A stretch of DNA of 64,000 nt from Massilia arenae (GCF_008014745.1 NZ_VPFD01000030.1:1-64000), one strand, 5' to 3'; shown: positions 31,217-39,541, counted from the stretch's first letter. The notes: generated by a model from the sequence alone, not told the origin. Made by a program: numbers and translations.

Positions 31217-31395
31217 AACGCACACTGGTCTCGTTGGGTGTAGGCTTTTTGGCTGCAGTACTGACCTACATAGCCATTTTATTGGTTGAGCCAACTATGT
31301 ACGTAGAGAAGGCTGGCAATATTATTGTGAATGCCTTCGTCATTGTTTCAATCGTCACAGCCTTATCGTTCAACAAGTTCAAGCGGAAGCGTTAG
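31213..31395 (+). CDS. 60-residue two-helix membrane protein; candidate immunity/partner protein
   Basis: The start ATG at 31213 overlaps the stop of the upstream gene as ATGA, so translation is coupled. The protein has two hydrophobic segments, about 6-25 (SLGVGFLAAVLTYIAILLV) and 36-53 (NIIVNAFVIVSIVTALSF), with a short loop containing EPTMYVEKAG. It is flanked by basic ends (MKRT and FNKFKRKR), so both termini are expected in the cytoplasm. It is AT-rich compared with neighbours, like its partner. It could be an immunity protein, a holin-like helper, or an unrelated membrane peptide. The ORF ends 18 bp before the convergent HD-GYP gene. Confidence 0.55.
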   Translation: MKRTLVSLGVGFLAAVLTYIAILLVEPTMYVEKAGNIIVNAFVIVSIVTALSFNKFKRKR

Positions 31396-31413
31396 CTAGT
31401 TGGCCGTCTCCTA

Positions 31414-32958
31414 TCAATCCGGCCACTTCTCATTGATCGCCAGCGCCTTATCCATATTCTTGATCAGCAGATCGACATACTTCGGATCCAGATGATGCCC
31501 CGCCACTTCGCGCAGGTGCTCGGTCACCTTCGCCGGCGGCCACGCATCCTTGTAGCAGCGCTTGTGGCTCAGCGCGTCGAACACGTCGGCCACCGCCACG
31601 ATGCGCGCATACGGGTGGATGTCCTCGCCGCGTAGCCCCTGCGGATAGCCGCTGCCGTCGAATTTCTCGTGGTGCTGGTGGGCGATCACCGCTGCTGCCT
31701 TCAGGATCGGGCGCTGCGAGCCGTCCAGGATCTGCAGCCCGATGGTCGGGTGCTGCTTCATGATTTCCCACTCTTCTTCGGTGAGCTTGCCCGGCTTGAG
31801 CAGCACCGCGTCCGGCGTCGCGATCTTGCCCACGTCGTGCATCGGCGCGGCGTGCATCAAGACCGCCGTTTCGTCTTCCGGCATGCCCGCGGCCTGGGCC
31901 AGCATGTGGCAGACCTGGGACATGCGGCGCACGTGGTTGCCGGCCTCGTGCGAACGCGATTCGACCACGTCGCCCAGGCGCAGGATCAGTTCGGCCTGGG
32001 TATCGGTGATTTCCTGATTGAGAAGGATGTTGTCGAAGGCGATCGCCACGCCCGAGCAGAACACTTCCAGCAGCTGGGCGTCGATGTCCGAGATCTCGTC
32101 CACGCCCTTGAGCACCAGCAGCGAGGCCTTGCCGCTATTGTTCGGGAAGTAGCCGACATAGGTGTCGCCGTGCAGGCGTGAGATGCGGTTGTGGCGCGCG
32201 TCGTCCAGTTGGCTGAGCAACTCCGGGCCGATCTCTTCCTCGCCCATCTCGCCGATCTGGGCCAGCACCTCGTACTGGCTGGTGCCGGTGATCACGCTGG
32301 CCGCCTTCAGGCGCAGCAGCATGCTCTGTTCAAGGCGCAGCAGGGCCACCACCTGCTGCAGCAGGCCGTTGGCGAAGTCCTTCAGGTTGCGTTGCTGAAA
32401 GATGTGGGCCGAGGCCGCGATCACCCGTTCCAGGCCTTCGCGGTAGGTCTGCTGCACGCGGCGCGCTTCCTCGACCTTCATGATGTCGCGGTAGGCGCGC
32501 AGGGCGGCGAAGGTGGTGGTGAACAGCTTGGTGCGATCGAGCTCGGTCTTTTCCTTGTAGTCGTTGATGTCGTAATCGACGATCACGCGTTCCTCAGGCG
32601 CCTGGCCTGGCTGGCCGGTGCGCAGCACGATGCGGGTAAATTGATTGTCGAGCTCCTGGCGCATCCAGCGCGCCACTTCCAGGCCGCTGTCTTCGCGCTC
32701 CATCACCACGTCGAGGAAGACCAGCGCGATGTCTTTTTCGCGTGCCAGCACTTCCTTCGCCTCGGCGCCGCTGTAGGCATGCACGAAGGATAGCGCACGG
32801 CCGTCGAGGCGGAAGCGCGCCAGGGTCAGCTTGGTAATGTCGTGGATGTCGGGTTCGTCATCGACCAGCAATACTTTCCAGGGTGCGAGCTTGGGCGCAG
32901 CGGAAGACAGGAAGGACATAGACGAATCCGATATCGTTGGGAAAAATTGTCTGGACAT
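31414..32958 (-). CDS. Response regulator with DUF3369 and HD-GYP c-di-GMP phosphodiesterase domain
   Basis: A 514-residue protein. The receiver domain covers about residues 25-150 with VLLVDDEPDIHD, phospho-acceptor Asp in LVFLDVVMERED, and VIVDYDINDYKEKTELD. A DUF3369 linker domain follows (about 160-325). The HD-GYP domain (about 330-500) has MHDVGKIATPDAVLLKPG, HHEKFDGSGYPQGL and VADVFDALSHKRCYKD, so all metal ligands and the GYP motif are intact. It should cleave c-di-GMP. It is probably the partner of the GAF histidine kinase at 28615. The ATG at 32958 is used; ATG at 32919 is possible, as neither has a good ribosome-binding site. Confidence 0.87.
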   Translation of the reverse strand: MSRQFFPTISDSSMSFLSSAAPKLAPWKVLLVDDEPDIHDITKLTLARFRLDGRALSFVHAYSGAEAKEVLAREKDIALVFLDVVMEREDSGLEVARWMRQELDNQFTRIVLRTGQPGQAPEERVIVDYDINDYKEKTELDRTKLFTTTFAALRAYRDIMKVEEARRVQQTYREGLERVIAASAHIFQQRNLKDFANGLLQQVVALLRLEQSMLLRLKAASVITGTSQYEVLAQIGEMGEEEIGPELLSQLDDARHNRISRLHGDTYVGYFPNNSGKASLLVLKGVDEISDIDAQLLEVFCSGVAIAFDNILLNQEITDTQAELILRLGDVVESRSHEAGNHVRRMSQVCHMLAQAAGMPEDETAVLMHAAPMHDVGKIATPDAVLLKPGKLTEEEWEIMKQHPTIGLQILDGSQRPILKAAAVIAHQHHEKFDGSGYPQGLRGEDIHPYARIVAVADVFDALSHKRCYKDAWPPAKVTEHLREVAGHHLDPKYVDLLIKNMDKALAINEKWPD

Positions 32959-33111
32959 GCAATTTCTGAACGTAAATGTAGCCCAGAGTCAAGTCGATTG
33001 TAGTACGACCCATGACCCTTAACAACAGGCAATGTTGAAATTGTGCGGTGACAATGTAACAGCTACTCTGCCGAAAGTGAGAGGTCTGTTGCAGGCAGTA
33101 GACAGCATGTT

Positions 33112-33849
33112 TCAGGCATAGAGTTTTTGACAACGTTCGCAATAAAAGGCGCGCCGTTGTGTATTGCCGAGATTGGCTTTTTTGAAAGGAATATCGCAGC
33201 GTGGGCAGATCTTCTTGGCATGGGCCAGCCAGTTCTGCTTGAGCACGAACGCTTTTTTCCAGCCGAGGAAATCGAAACTGTATTGGCGCGCCTCGTCGAT
33301 GAGGGCCCGCAGCTTAGGCGCCGGCAGCGCCCCCATGGTCGATAGCGGGTGGACGCGGATGCGAAACAGCACCTCGTTCTTGATGATGTTGCCGACGCCC
33401 GAAAAAATATCCTGGTCGAGCAGGGCGTCGCAGGCCAGCAGCTCAGGCTGCGCGCGCAACTTCTTGCGCGCCTGTTTCGGATCCCAGCTGTCCGACATGA
33501 CGTCGGCGCTGAAATCGTAGGCCTCGAAGGTCGCGCGGTCGATCTCGCGAACCGCGCAGGCGTAGAAATTCATTTCGCCGCCGTCTTTCGTCTCGATCGA
33601 CAATCTCGGCTCCTTGTCGCGCCGCTCGTCGATGCGGTAGGTACCGAACAGCAAAAAATGGATGCGCAGGATGAGCTCGGGCGTCTCGATCAGGAAATGC
33701 TTGCCCCAGGTATGCAGGCCGACGATGCGCTGGCCCACCAGCCGCCCCGGGTCGACGGCGCGGACGTTGCCGCCGGCGCGCACGATGTCCTGGCCCACGA
33801 AACGGGCCGATTGTTCCTTCAGGATGACGAGCGATGGACCTTCTGGCAT
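33112..33849 (-). CDS. nei: Endonuclease VIII / Fpg-family DNA glycosylase
   Basis: A 245-residue base-excision repair glycosylase/AP lyase. It starts MPEGPS, leaving the catalytic Pro1-Glu2 after Met removal. It carries the minor-groove Lys in TWGKHFLIE, the helix-two-turn-helix motif LLDQDIFSGVGNIIKNEVLFR, and a C-terminal zinc finger with CPRC and CERC plus an Arg in NTQRRAFYC. The ATG at 33849 is fixed by the need for MPEG and by aagggagaatgcc upstream; a longer in-frame start (33885) would block the catalytic N-terminus. The sequence is closer to the Nei-like group than to Fpg (MutM), but substrate preference cannot be fully settled. Confidence 0.88.
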   Translation of the reverse strand: MPEGPSLVILKEQSARFVGQDIVRAGGNVRAVDPGRLVGQRIVGLHTWGKHFLIETPELILRIHFLLFGTYRIDERRDKEPRLSIETKDGGEMNFYACAVREIDRATFEAYDFSADVMSDSWDPKQARKKLRAQPELLACDALLDQDIFSGVGNIIKNEVLFRIRVHPLSTMGALPAPKLRALIDEARQYSFDFLGWKKAFVLKQNWLAHAKKICPRCDIPFKKANLGNTQRRAFYCERCQKLYA

Positions 33850-34011
33850 GGCATTCTCCCTTTTGCCATTCTCAGCTTGCACCATCTATTGCTCATGTGC
33901 GGGGCCTAACATTTGGATACAAACTACGACGATTCGAGACGAGCACGGCTGCATGAAGCGGCGTATATTTCAATGGAATACGAACGATAAAAGCAATCCA
34001 AGGAGCTAGCG

Positions 34012-34506
34012 ATGAAATCATTACTGATGAAAACGGCCTTCGCGGGCCTGTTCGCACTGACAGCCGGCGCCGCGTCGGCCGGCGTCACCGTGAATTACAT
34101 CGAATCCGACAAGTTTGCCGACCTGCCTTTCGCGCCGTGGGAACGCGAGCAGGTGCTCAAGGATTTGAGCGACTATTTCACCAAGCTGGGCGCCCAGCTG
34201 CCGGAAGGCCAGGACTTGACGATCGACGTCACTGACATCGACCTGGCAGGCCGCGAATACCCGAACTTCCGCGGCGGCCGCGAGCTGCGCATCCTGAAAG
34301 GCACGGCGGACTGGCCGATCATCAACCTGCGTTATTCGCTGACCCAGAACGGGCAGGTGCTCAAGGGCGGCGACGCACGGCTGGCCGACATGAACTATAT
34401 GCAGCGCATCAACCGCATGTCGGACAGCGACAGCCTGCGCGCCGAGAAGCGCATGATCGATGAGTGGTTCGACAAGACCATCCTGGCCAAGAAGCGGGGT
34501 AGTTGA
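34012..34506 (+). CDS. DUF3016 secreted protein
   Basis: A 164-residue protein with a Sec signal peptide (MKSLLMKTAFAGLFALTAGAASA). The mature part begins GVTVNYIESDKFADLP. The pattern V-x-Y-x-x-x-x-x-F-x-D followed by LTIDVTDIDLAGRE and LRYSLTQNGQVLKGGDARLADMNYM matches DUF3016, a family of periplasmic or surface proteins of unknown role in proteobacteria. The ribosome-binding site is ccaaggagctagcg. It is a single gene ending at a clear terminator. The family is almost always found with such a signal peptide. Confidence 0.85.
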   Translation: MKSLLMKTAFAGLFALTAGAASAGVTVNYIESDKFADLPFAPWEREQVLKDLSDYFTKLGAQLPEGQDLTIDVTDIDLAGREYPNFRGGRELRILKGTADWPIINLRYSLTQNGQVLKGGDARLADMNYMQRINRMSDSDSLRAEKRMIDEWFDKTILAKKRGS

Positions 34507-34548
34507 GCGTTCGCATCCAATGGATGCGATGGCGCATCCGACGTTTCA

Positions 34549-34572
34549 TCGGCGCCCGCAGGGCGCCGTTTT
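34549..34572 (+). terminator. Rho-independent terminator of the DUF3016 gene
   Basis: Stem cggcgccc (34550-34557) and gggcgccg (34561-34568) with a three-base loop, followed by TTTT. A second hairpin (tcgcatcc/ggatgcga, 34511-34528) precedes it. Confidence 0.7.
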
Positions 34573-34575
34573 ACG

Positions 34576-35703
34576 CTAGTCGTCCTTGCCGCCCGTCCTG
34601 GTGCTGCTCACCTTGAGCGGATCGCGCACCGTATAGTCCGATGGGACGCCGAACAGGGCGGCAGGCGGTTCGCCGCGCTTGAGTTTGTCGAGCCGGTACA
34701 CCACCTCGCCGCTGCGCGGGTCGCTGCGCTTGTGGTACACCGTCACCTGCAGCTCGGGCGAATACCAGGTCTCGCTGCTGACCTCGATCGGCGCGCGGTT
34801 GCCGATCTCGCCGGCCGGGATCGTGTAGCTGCGCTGGTTGCCCTCGGCGCGCACGCCCGAGAAATCGCGTCCGCCCAGTTCGCGCGTGACCGCCTTGGCC
34901 GACCACTTGCCATCGTTGACAGCACCGATGATCATCGGCGCGATCTGGGCCGACATCGCTCGCGCCGCCGGCATGGCTGCAGCGGCCGGCTGGGCGACGC
35001 GCACGCGCACCTCGGTCGCGTCCAGGCCGCGCTGGACGTCCTTGACGATGACGTGTGTTCCTTCCGGCAGCTTGCCTTCCCTGCGCAACTGGTCGATGCG
35101 CTCGCGCGTCTGGTCGGCCGCACGCCGCTGCTGGTCGGCGATGGCGCGCGCGCCTTCGGCCTGGGCGCGGGCCTGGGCCGCGGCGATCCGGGCCTGCGTC
35201 GCCGCGGCGCGCGCCGCATCCGCTTCGGCTCGGGCCAGCTCGGACTTCATGTCGAGGCGGGTGGCGCTCTTGCGCTGCGGGTTCAGGATCCAGCGCGCGC
35301 CCTCGATCGGGTCGCTGATGGTGACGGTGCGCACCTCGCCGTCCTCGCCTTGCACCTCGGTGCGGGTGCGGCCTGCGGCGTCGCGATATTGCATCGAGCG
35401 CGAGGTGTTGACGATCTGGTTGCCGTCCGCCAGCCGCTGCATGCTCTCCGAGACCGCTTCGGCGCTGTAGGGCGCGTTCTTGACGATGCCGGAGCTCGAG
35501 ATCCTGAGCATCGATGCGGTCAGGGTGGTGGTGTCGCCGGCGCGCTGCGCGGCCTGCTGGCCGGGCGGCAGGGTCACCGTGCCCTGGCGGATCACGATGC
35601 GGCGTTCGCCGTCGCTGCCCTGGTCGATCGTATAGTCCTCGGCCAGGGCCGGGGCAAAGGCGCTTGCCAGCAGGGTGGCGATCAGGATGTTCCTGGTATT
35701 CAT
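34576..35703 (-). CDS. Secreted Ala-rich coiled-coil protein in an ECF sigma operon
   Basis: A 375-residue protein with a signal peptide (MNTRNILIATLLASAFAPALA). The mature part has a beta-rich region (about 25-140) and an Ala/Arg/Gln-rich predicted coiled coil (about 150-215, for example ARAAATQARIAAAQARAQAE). A C-terminal domain (about 260-375) contains YTIPAGEIGNRAPIEVSSETWYSPELQVTVYHKRSDPRSGE, which looks like a fold seen in secreted proteins near sigma factors. The ribosome-binding site is tgaggactgt. It is third gene after the ECF sigma and its putative anti-sigma factor, so it may be regulated by them. The role is unknown. Confidence 0.7.
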   Translation of the reverse strand: MNTRNILIATLLASAFAPALAEDYTIDQGSDGERRIVIRQGTVTLPPGQQAAQRAGDTTTLTASMLRISSSGIVKNAPYSAEAVSESMQRLADGNQIVNTSRSMQYRDAAGRTRTEVQGEDGEVRTVTISDPIEGARWILNPQRKSATRLDMKSELARAEADAARAAATQARIAAAQARAQAEGARAIADQQRRAADQTRERIDQLRREGKLPEGTHVIVKDVQRGLDATEVRVRVAQPAAAAMPAARAMSAQIAPMIIGAVNDGKWSAKAVTRELGGRDFSGVRAEGNQRSYTIPAGEIGNRAPIEVSSETWYSPELQVTVYHKRSDPRSGEVVYRLDKLKRGEPPAALFGVPSDYTVRDPLKVSSTRTGGKDD

Positions 35704-35725
35704 ACAGTCCTCACAGTGAATCGTG

Positions 35726-36217
35726 TCAGTTGACGGCGCTCAGGCGCACCGCCAGGGGATGGCCGTCCTGCGCCACCAGCATTTCGGCGCGCACCGTCTG
35801 GCCCGCGGTCTGCGGATTGAGCGGCATGCCTAGCGGCGCCAGCGCGCTCTGGGGCAGCTCGGCCTCGACCACGCGGGTATAAGGCTCGCTCTCGATCCGT
35901 TCCAGCGATTCGAGGGCGATGAAGGCGGCGCCGTCGTCAAAGCCGATCACCGGCGCGCCGACCGTGATCGCCTGGTGCGGCGACAGCGCCAGCAGCAGTG
36001 CCACCCCACACATCGACGCCAGGGCGCCGGCCGTGCCCCATTGGGGTAGCGACAGCTTGCGGTACCAGGGCTGCTTTTTCGGGAACTGGCGGGCGAAGGC
36101 CTGCATCAACTCCTTTTCCACGCAGGGTGGCGCGTCGTGTCCGGCCAGCTCAACGCGCAACGCGGCGAAGCCGGCGGCGAGTCGTGGGTCGGGATTGTCG
36201 TTGTAGTCGTTCATCAT
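35726..36217 (-). CDS. Putative single-pass anti-sigma factor
   Basis: A 163-residue protein. A short N-terminal soluble segment (MMNDYNDNPDPRLAAGFAAL... to about 70) is followed by one helix (about 78-97, GTAGALASMCGVALLLALS) and a periplasmic part with GAPVIGFDDGAAFIALESLERIE. The size and topology fit an anti-sigma factor for the ECF sigma factor encoded just upstream, although no zinc-binding HxxxCxxC motif is present. The start at 36217 is preferred because ggaagga precedes it; an in-frame ATG at 36244 would overlap the sigma stop as ATGA. Confidence 0.65.
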   Translation of the reverse strand: MMNDYNDNPDPRLAAGFAALRVELAGHDAPPCVEKELMQAFARQFPKKQPWYRKLSLPQWGTAGALASMCGVALLLALSPHQAITVGAPVIGFDDGAAFIALESLERIESEPYTRVVEAELPQSALAPLGMPLNPQTAGQTVRAEMLVAQDGHPLAVRLSAVN

Positions 36218-36240
36218 TCTTCCTTCCAGCTTCTTTGGCT

Positions 36241-36846
36241 TCATGCGAGGTGCGCATCGTGCGGCGGTGCGCTTTGCAGTGCGTGCAGCCGCTTGGCCAG
36301 CGCCGCCCGGCCACGCGCCAGCCGCGAGCGCACGGTGCCGATGTCGACCTGGCAGACAGTGGCGATTTCCTGGTACGACAGGTCGTGCAGCTCGTACAGG
36401 ATCACCGGATCGCGGTAGTGCGGCGGCAGCAGCGATAGGCCTCGCCGTACTTCTTCCGCCATTTCGTTTCCGAGGAGCCGCGCCAGCGGTCCGGCGGCGT
36501 CGCTGGCTGTGTCTAGCTCCAGCTCACCGTCATCGTCCGAGGGTTCGGGCAACTGCGGATGGCGCTGGCGCGTCTCGTCCAGCTTGAGCGCGAGGTTGCG
36601 CGCCACGCCGAACAGGAAGTGCTGCAACTGGCCACGCAGCGGGTCGTAGCCGAGCCGTCCCGTCAGCAGGCCCATAAAGGCTTCCTGCACGATGTCGGCC
36701 GCCGCTTCGCCCGAGCCGCAGCGCAGCAGCGCATAGCGGTATAAAGGCCCCTGGTGCCGCCGGTACAGCGCCGTAAATGCATCGGCCTGTCCGGCGTGGA
36801 CCTGGCGCAGCAGTTCGGTATCGGTTTGTTCTGTCGTCAAGGTCAT
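36241..36846 (-). CDS. ECF-family RNA polymerase sigma factor
   Basis: A 201-residue sigma-70 factor of the extracytoplasmic-function class. Region 2 lies at about 15-85 (DAFTALYRRHQGPLYRYAL, then DIVQEAFMGLL and FLFGVARNLAL). Region 4 lies at about 135-190 (GLSLLPPHYRDPVILYELHDLSYQEIATVCQVDIGTVRSRLARGRAAL). The ATG at 36846 (MTLTTEQTDT) is used. A GGAACTT lies at about 36882-36888, resembling an ECF -35 box, though no clear -10 follows at the right distance. It is first in the operon with the anti-sigma and the secreted coiled-coil gene. Confidence 0.87.
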   Translation of the reverse strand: MTLTTEQTDTELLRQVHAGQADAFTALYRRHQGPLYRYALLRCGSGEAAADIVQEAFMGLLTGRLGYDPLRGQLQHFLFGVARNLALKLDETRQRHPQLPEPSDDDGELELDTASDAAGPLARLLGNEMAEEVRRGLSLLPPHYRDPVILYELHDLSYQEIATVCQVDIGTVRSRLARGRAALAKRLHALQSAPPHDAHLA

Positions 36847-36907
36847 GGCAGTCTTCTTTTCTTGTATTCCGCCGGGGGCCTCAAAAAGTTCCAACTTTTT
36901 TCAGATA

Positions 36908-36943
36908 CAAAAACGCCCCGTGCCGGAAACCGGGACGGGGCGT
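36908..36943 (-). terminator. Rho-independent terminator of the thioesterase gene
   Basis: Stem acgccccgt (36913-36921) and acggggcgt (36935-36943). On the minus strand it is followed by a T run (A run at 36909-36913 on the plus strand). Confidence 0.7.
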
Positions 36944-36963
36944 GCTCATTGTGTTTGGCCGAC

Positions 36964-37407
36964 TCAGTCGATCCAGTTCACGCGTTCGAATTTATTGCGG
37001 AAGTCTTCCGGCATGTAGCAAACCTGGCTGGACTTGTAGTTGTAGAAGACGAAGCCGGATTTGGCCATGGCGATGAGGGTCTTGTCGCGTGGGCGGGTGA
37101 TGCGGAAGATCAGGTCGCCGCCGTATTTATTGAAATCCATGACGCCGACTTCGAACAGCAACTGATCGCGTCCATACGCTTCGGCGCGGTAGGTCGCGGC
37201 CAGGTCGGTGACGATGATGCCATTGCCGTCGCGCTCGGTCTCGGCGACGCCAAATTCGAACAGGAAACGCGCCCTGGCTTCGGAGATCATCGCGATCATC
37301 GATTCATTGCCCAGGTGGTTGGCGGCATTGATATCCGTGACCCTTACCGTCAGCTGCGTCGAATAGTAAAACTGGTCTTCGGGAAGATTGAGTTGTAAGC
37401 GTGCCAT
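36964..37407 (-). CDS. Hotdog-fold acyl-CoA thioesterase (4HBT type)
   Basis: A 147-residue protein. VRVTDINAANHLGNESMIAMISEARARFLFEFG is the 4HBT catalytic region, with Asp25 in the usual catalytic aspartate/asparagine position and an HLGN stretch. The later GGDLIFRITRPRDKTLIAMAKSGFVFYN gives the hotdog strands. Such YbgC/FadM-like enzymes hydrolyse acyl-CoA thioesters in the cytoplasm. No signal peptide. A ribosome-binding site aaagag precedes the ATG at 37407. It is next to an independent PQQ-type dehydrogenase gene upstream on the same strand (16-bp gap), and could share its transcript. Confidence 0.8.
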   Translation of the reverse strand: MARLQLNLPEDQFYYSTQLTVRVTDINAANHLGNESMIAMISEARARFLFEFGVAETERDGNGIIVTDLAATYRAEAYGRDQLLFEVGVMDFNKYGGDLIFRITRPRDKTLIAMAKSGFVFYNYKSSQVCYMPEDFRNKFERVNWID

Positions 37408-37422
37408 CTCTTTATTCTAAAC

Positions 37423-38889
37423 TCATTGCGTGGCGCCGCGTCCAATTTTATGGATGGCCCCGCCACTCGTGAGTAAGTACAGCTCGCCTTCAGCATCCTG
37501 GCCGAAGGACACGACGGGGCCGATGTCGTCGATCTCCCAATCGCGCTGTTCGACGATGCTGGTGCCCGTGACAAGGAAACTTTTCAGGTAGCCGCCGCAG
37601 TAATCGGAATAAAAATAACGGCCTGCCAGCTCGGGCAGGGCGCGCCCACGGTACACGAAACCGCCGGTGATCGAGCAGCCGTTGACGTCGTTCGCGCCAT
37701 GGTCGTATTCGAACACGGGCAGGGTGAGCCCGGCACGCTCGCAGGTCGCGGCGGCGTAGCACAGCATGCCCTCCATGACGTTCCAGCCGTAGTCCAGGCC
37801 GGCCTGGCCCACGGCGACGATATTGATTTCTTCGCGCCGGTCCTGGCCGAGGTCCGACAGGTAGAGCTGGCTGGCATCAAAAGCGAAGCGCCACGGATTG
37901 CGCAGGCCGGCGGCCCAGATCTCGGGGCGGCGCCCGGCCGCGTCGCGGTAGGGATTGCCGGTCGGGATCGCGTAGGGCTGGGCCGCGGTAGCGCCCGCAA
38001 CGTCGATGCGCAGCAGCTTGCCGAGCAGGCTGGCCAGGTTGCGCGCATTGCCTTGCGGGTCGCCGTCGCCGCCGCCGTCGCCGGTGCCCAGGTACAGGTA
38101 GCCATCCGGGCCGAAGGCGAGCTGGCCGCCGAAATGGTTCAGGTAAGTCGGATGCGAGATGCGCAGGATGACCAGGCCAGACGTCGGATTGGCGGCCGTC
38201 GCCGTGGCGCCGGCGCTGAAGCGCTCGACCACGATATTGCGCTGCAAGTCGGTGTAGTAGACGTAGAAATACCCGTTGCGGTCGAACTGCGGATCGAAGG
38301 CGAGCGACAGCAGGCCGCCTTCGCCTTCGGTGGACACGCGCGTGCCGATGTCGAGGTAGGGCTGGTCGCGCGTGCTGCCGTTCTCGACGATGCGCACCCG
38401 GCCCGGCCGTTCGGTGACGAACAGGCGGCGCTCGCCAGGCGGGGCGGTCAGCCAGGTCGGATAGTCGAGCCCGGCGACGACTCGGGTCGTGAAGAGTGTC
38501 AGCGGGCCGCTGCCATAGCTCACCGTGGCGGCCGTGGTGGCGCCCGCGCTGATGGTCGCCGCTTGCGAGGCCGGCGCCGGCTGATAGGTGACGCCGCCGC
38601 TCGTCACCGGCGAGGCCGACACGTTATAGCTGCCGGGCGCCAGGTTGCCGAGGGTTTGGGACTGGGTCAGGTCTTGCAGGTAGTTGTTGGGGCCGGTGAC
38701 GCGCAGGGCGGCATTGACGCCGGCAGGCAGGCCGCTGGCGCTGACGGCCAGCGATCCGGTGCTGGCCGGCGGCGGGACCGCGCCGGTGATGCCCGGGCTG
38801 CCTCCACCGCCGCCGCAGGCAAGCAGGACCATGCCGATCAGCATGGCGCCGAACAGCAACAGCCGGTACCGCAGGTGCTCGATGCGCAT
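37423..38889 (-). CDS. Lipoprotein PQQ-dependent sugar dehydrogenase (GSDH/YliI fold)
   Basis: A 488-residue lipoprotein. The lipobox is MVLLACGGGGG (Cys at residue 25), followed by a Gly/Pro linker and a small beta domain (about 45-125, SGLPAGVNAALRVTGPNNYL). The six-bladed beta-propeller GSDH domain (about 130-480) has TRVVAGLDYPTWLTAPPGERRLFVTERPGRVRI, NHFGGQLAFGPDGYLYLGTGDGGGDGDPQGNA, GLRNPWRFAFD and EFDYDHGANDVNGCS-like segments. Members oxidise aldoses with PQQ in the periplasm or at the outer membrane. No PQQ biosynthesis gene is in the window. A second family member is at 41986. Confidence 0.85.
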   Translation of the reverse strand: MRIEHLRYRLLLFGAMLIGMVLLACGGGGGSPGITGAVPPPASTGSLAVSASGLPAGVNAALRVTGPNNYLQDLTQSQTLGNLAPGSYNVSASPVTSGGVTYQPAPASQAATISAGATTAATVSYGSGPLTLFTTRVVAGLDYPTWLTAPPGERRLFVTERPGRVRIVENGSTRDQPYLDIGTRVSTEGEGGLLSLAFDPQFDRNGYFYVYYTDLQRNIVVERFSAGATATAANPTSGLVILRISHPTYLNHFGGQLAFGPDGYLYLGTGDGGGDGDPQGNARNLASLLGKLLRIDVAGATAAQPYAIPTGNPYRDAAGRRPEIWAAGLRNPWRFAFDASQLYLSDLGQDRREEINIVAVGQAGLDYGWNVMEGMLCYAAATCERAGLTLPVFEYDHGANDVNGCSITGGFVYRGRALPELAGRYFYSDYCGGYLKSFLVTGTSIVEQRDWEIDDIGPVVSFGQDAEGELYLLTSGGAIHKIGRGATQ

Positions 38890-38905
38890 GGCTGCCCCCG
38901 CGCGC

Positions 38906-39352
38906 TCAGTCCCGGATCTCGGGTTCGACCAGTTTCGCCAGTTGTTCGAGCGACTCTTGCCAGCCCAGGTAGCACAGCTCGACCGGGATCTGGGATGGAA
39001 TGCCTTCCTGTTTGATATGGACTTCGACTCCGCACAACACTTCGCGCATCACGACCGTGGTCTGCATCTGGCCGGGCATTCGCGGGTCGTCGAACTCGGC
39101 CGTGTAGCGCACGCGTTTGCCGGGTTCCAGCTCCAGGTATTCGCCGCCGAAGGTCTCGCTGCGGCCGTTCGTGAGGTTGGTGAAGGACATCCGGTAGCGG
39201 CCGCCGACCCGGCCATCCATCTCGTGGACGGTGCCGAAGAAACCATAGGGCGGCAGCCATTTTGCATAGGCGCCCGGAGTGGTGAAGGCGCGGAACAGGC
39301 GTTCCGGGGTCGATTTGAATACGCGGTGCAGCTCGACGGTATTGGTGGACAT
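38906..39352 (-). CDS. AHSA1/SRPBCC-domain protein
   Basis: A 148-residue START-fold protein. VFKSTPERLFRAFTTPGAYAKWLPPYGF opens the domain, with FDDPRMPGQMQTTVVMREVLCGVEVHIKQEGIPSQIPVELCYLGWQESLEQLAKLVEPE giving the strand-helix end, as in the activator-of-Hsp90-like (AHSA1) subfamily. Such small bacterial members bind hydrophobic ligands; the function is usually unknown. The ATG at 39352 follows aaaaggaaaccaacc; longer in-frame extension into the upstream region is not supported. It lies 16 bp downstream of nothing obvious and precedes the sugar dehydrogenase on the same strand. Confidence 0.8.
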   Translation of the reverse strand: MSTNTVELHRVFKSTPERLFRAFTTPGAYAKWLPPYGFFGTVHEMDGRVGGRYRMSFTNLTNGRSETFGGEYLELEPGKRVRYTAEFDDPRMPGQMQTTVVMREVLCGVEVHIKQEGIPSQIPVELCYLGWQESLEQLAKLVEPEIRD

Positions 39353-39541
39353 GGTTGGTTTCCTTTTGTGGCAGCAACAGAGGACGTCCCTCTGCATACT
39401 ACGACGAAGCAACAGTCCCGGATTCGACACCGGCGCGAAAATTTTGATGCCCCAAACGACAAATGGTTTGGAACAGCGCAAACCTCGCCATTCCAAACCA
39501 TTGTCACTGCCCAATAAATGGGCAGCTTGCGACCTATGCGA

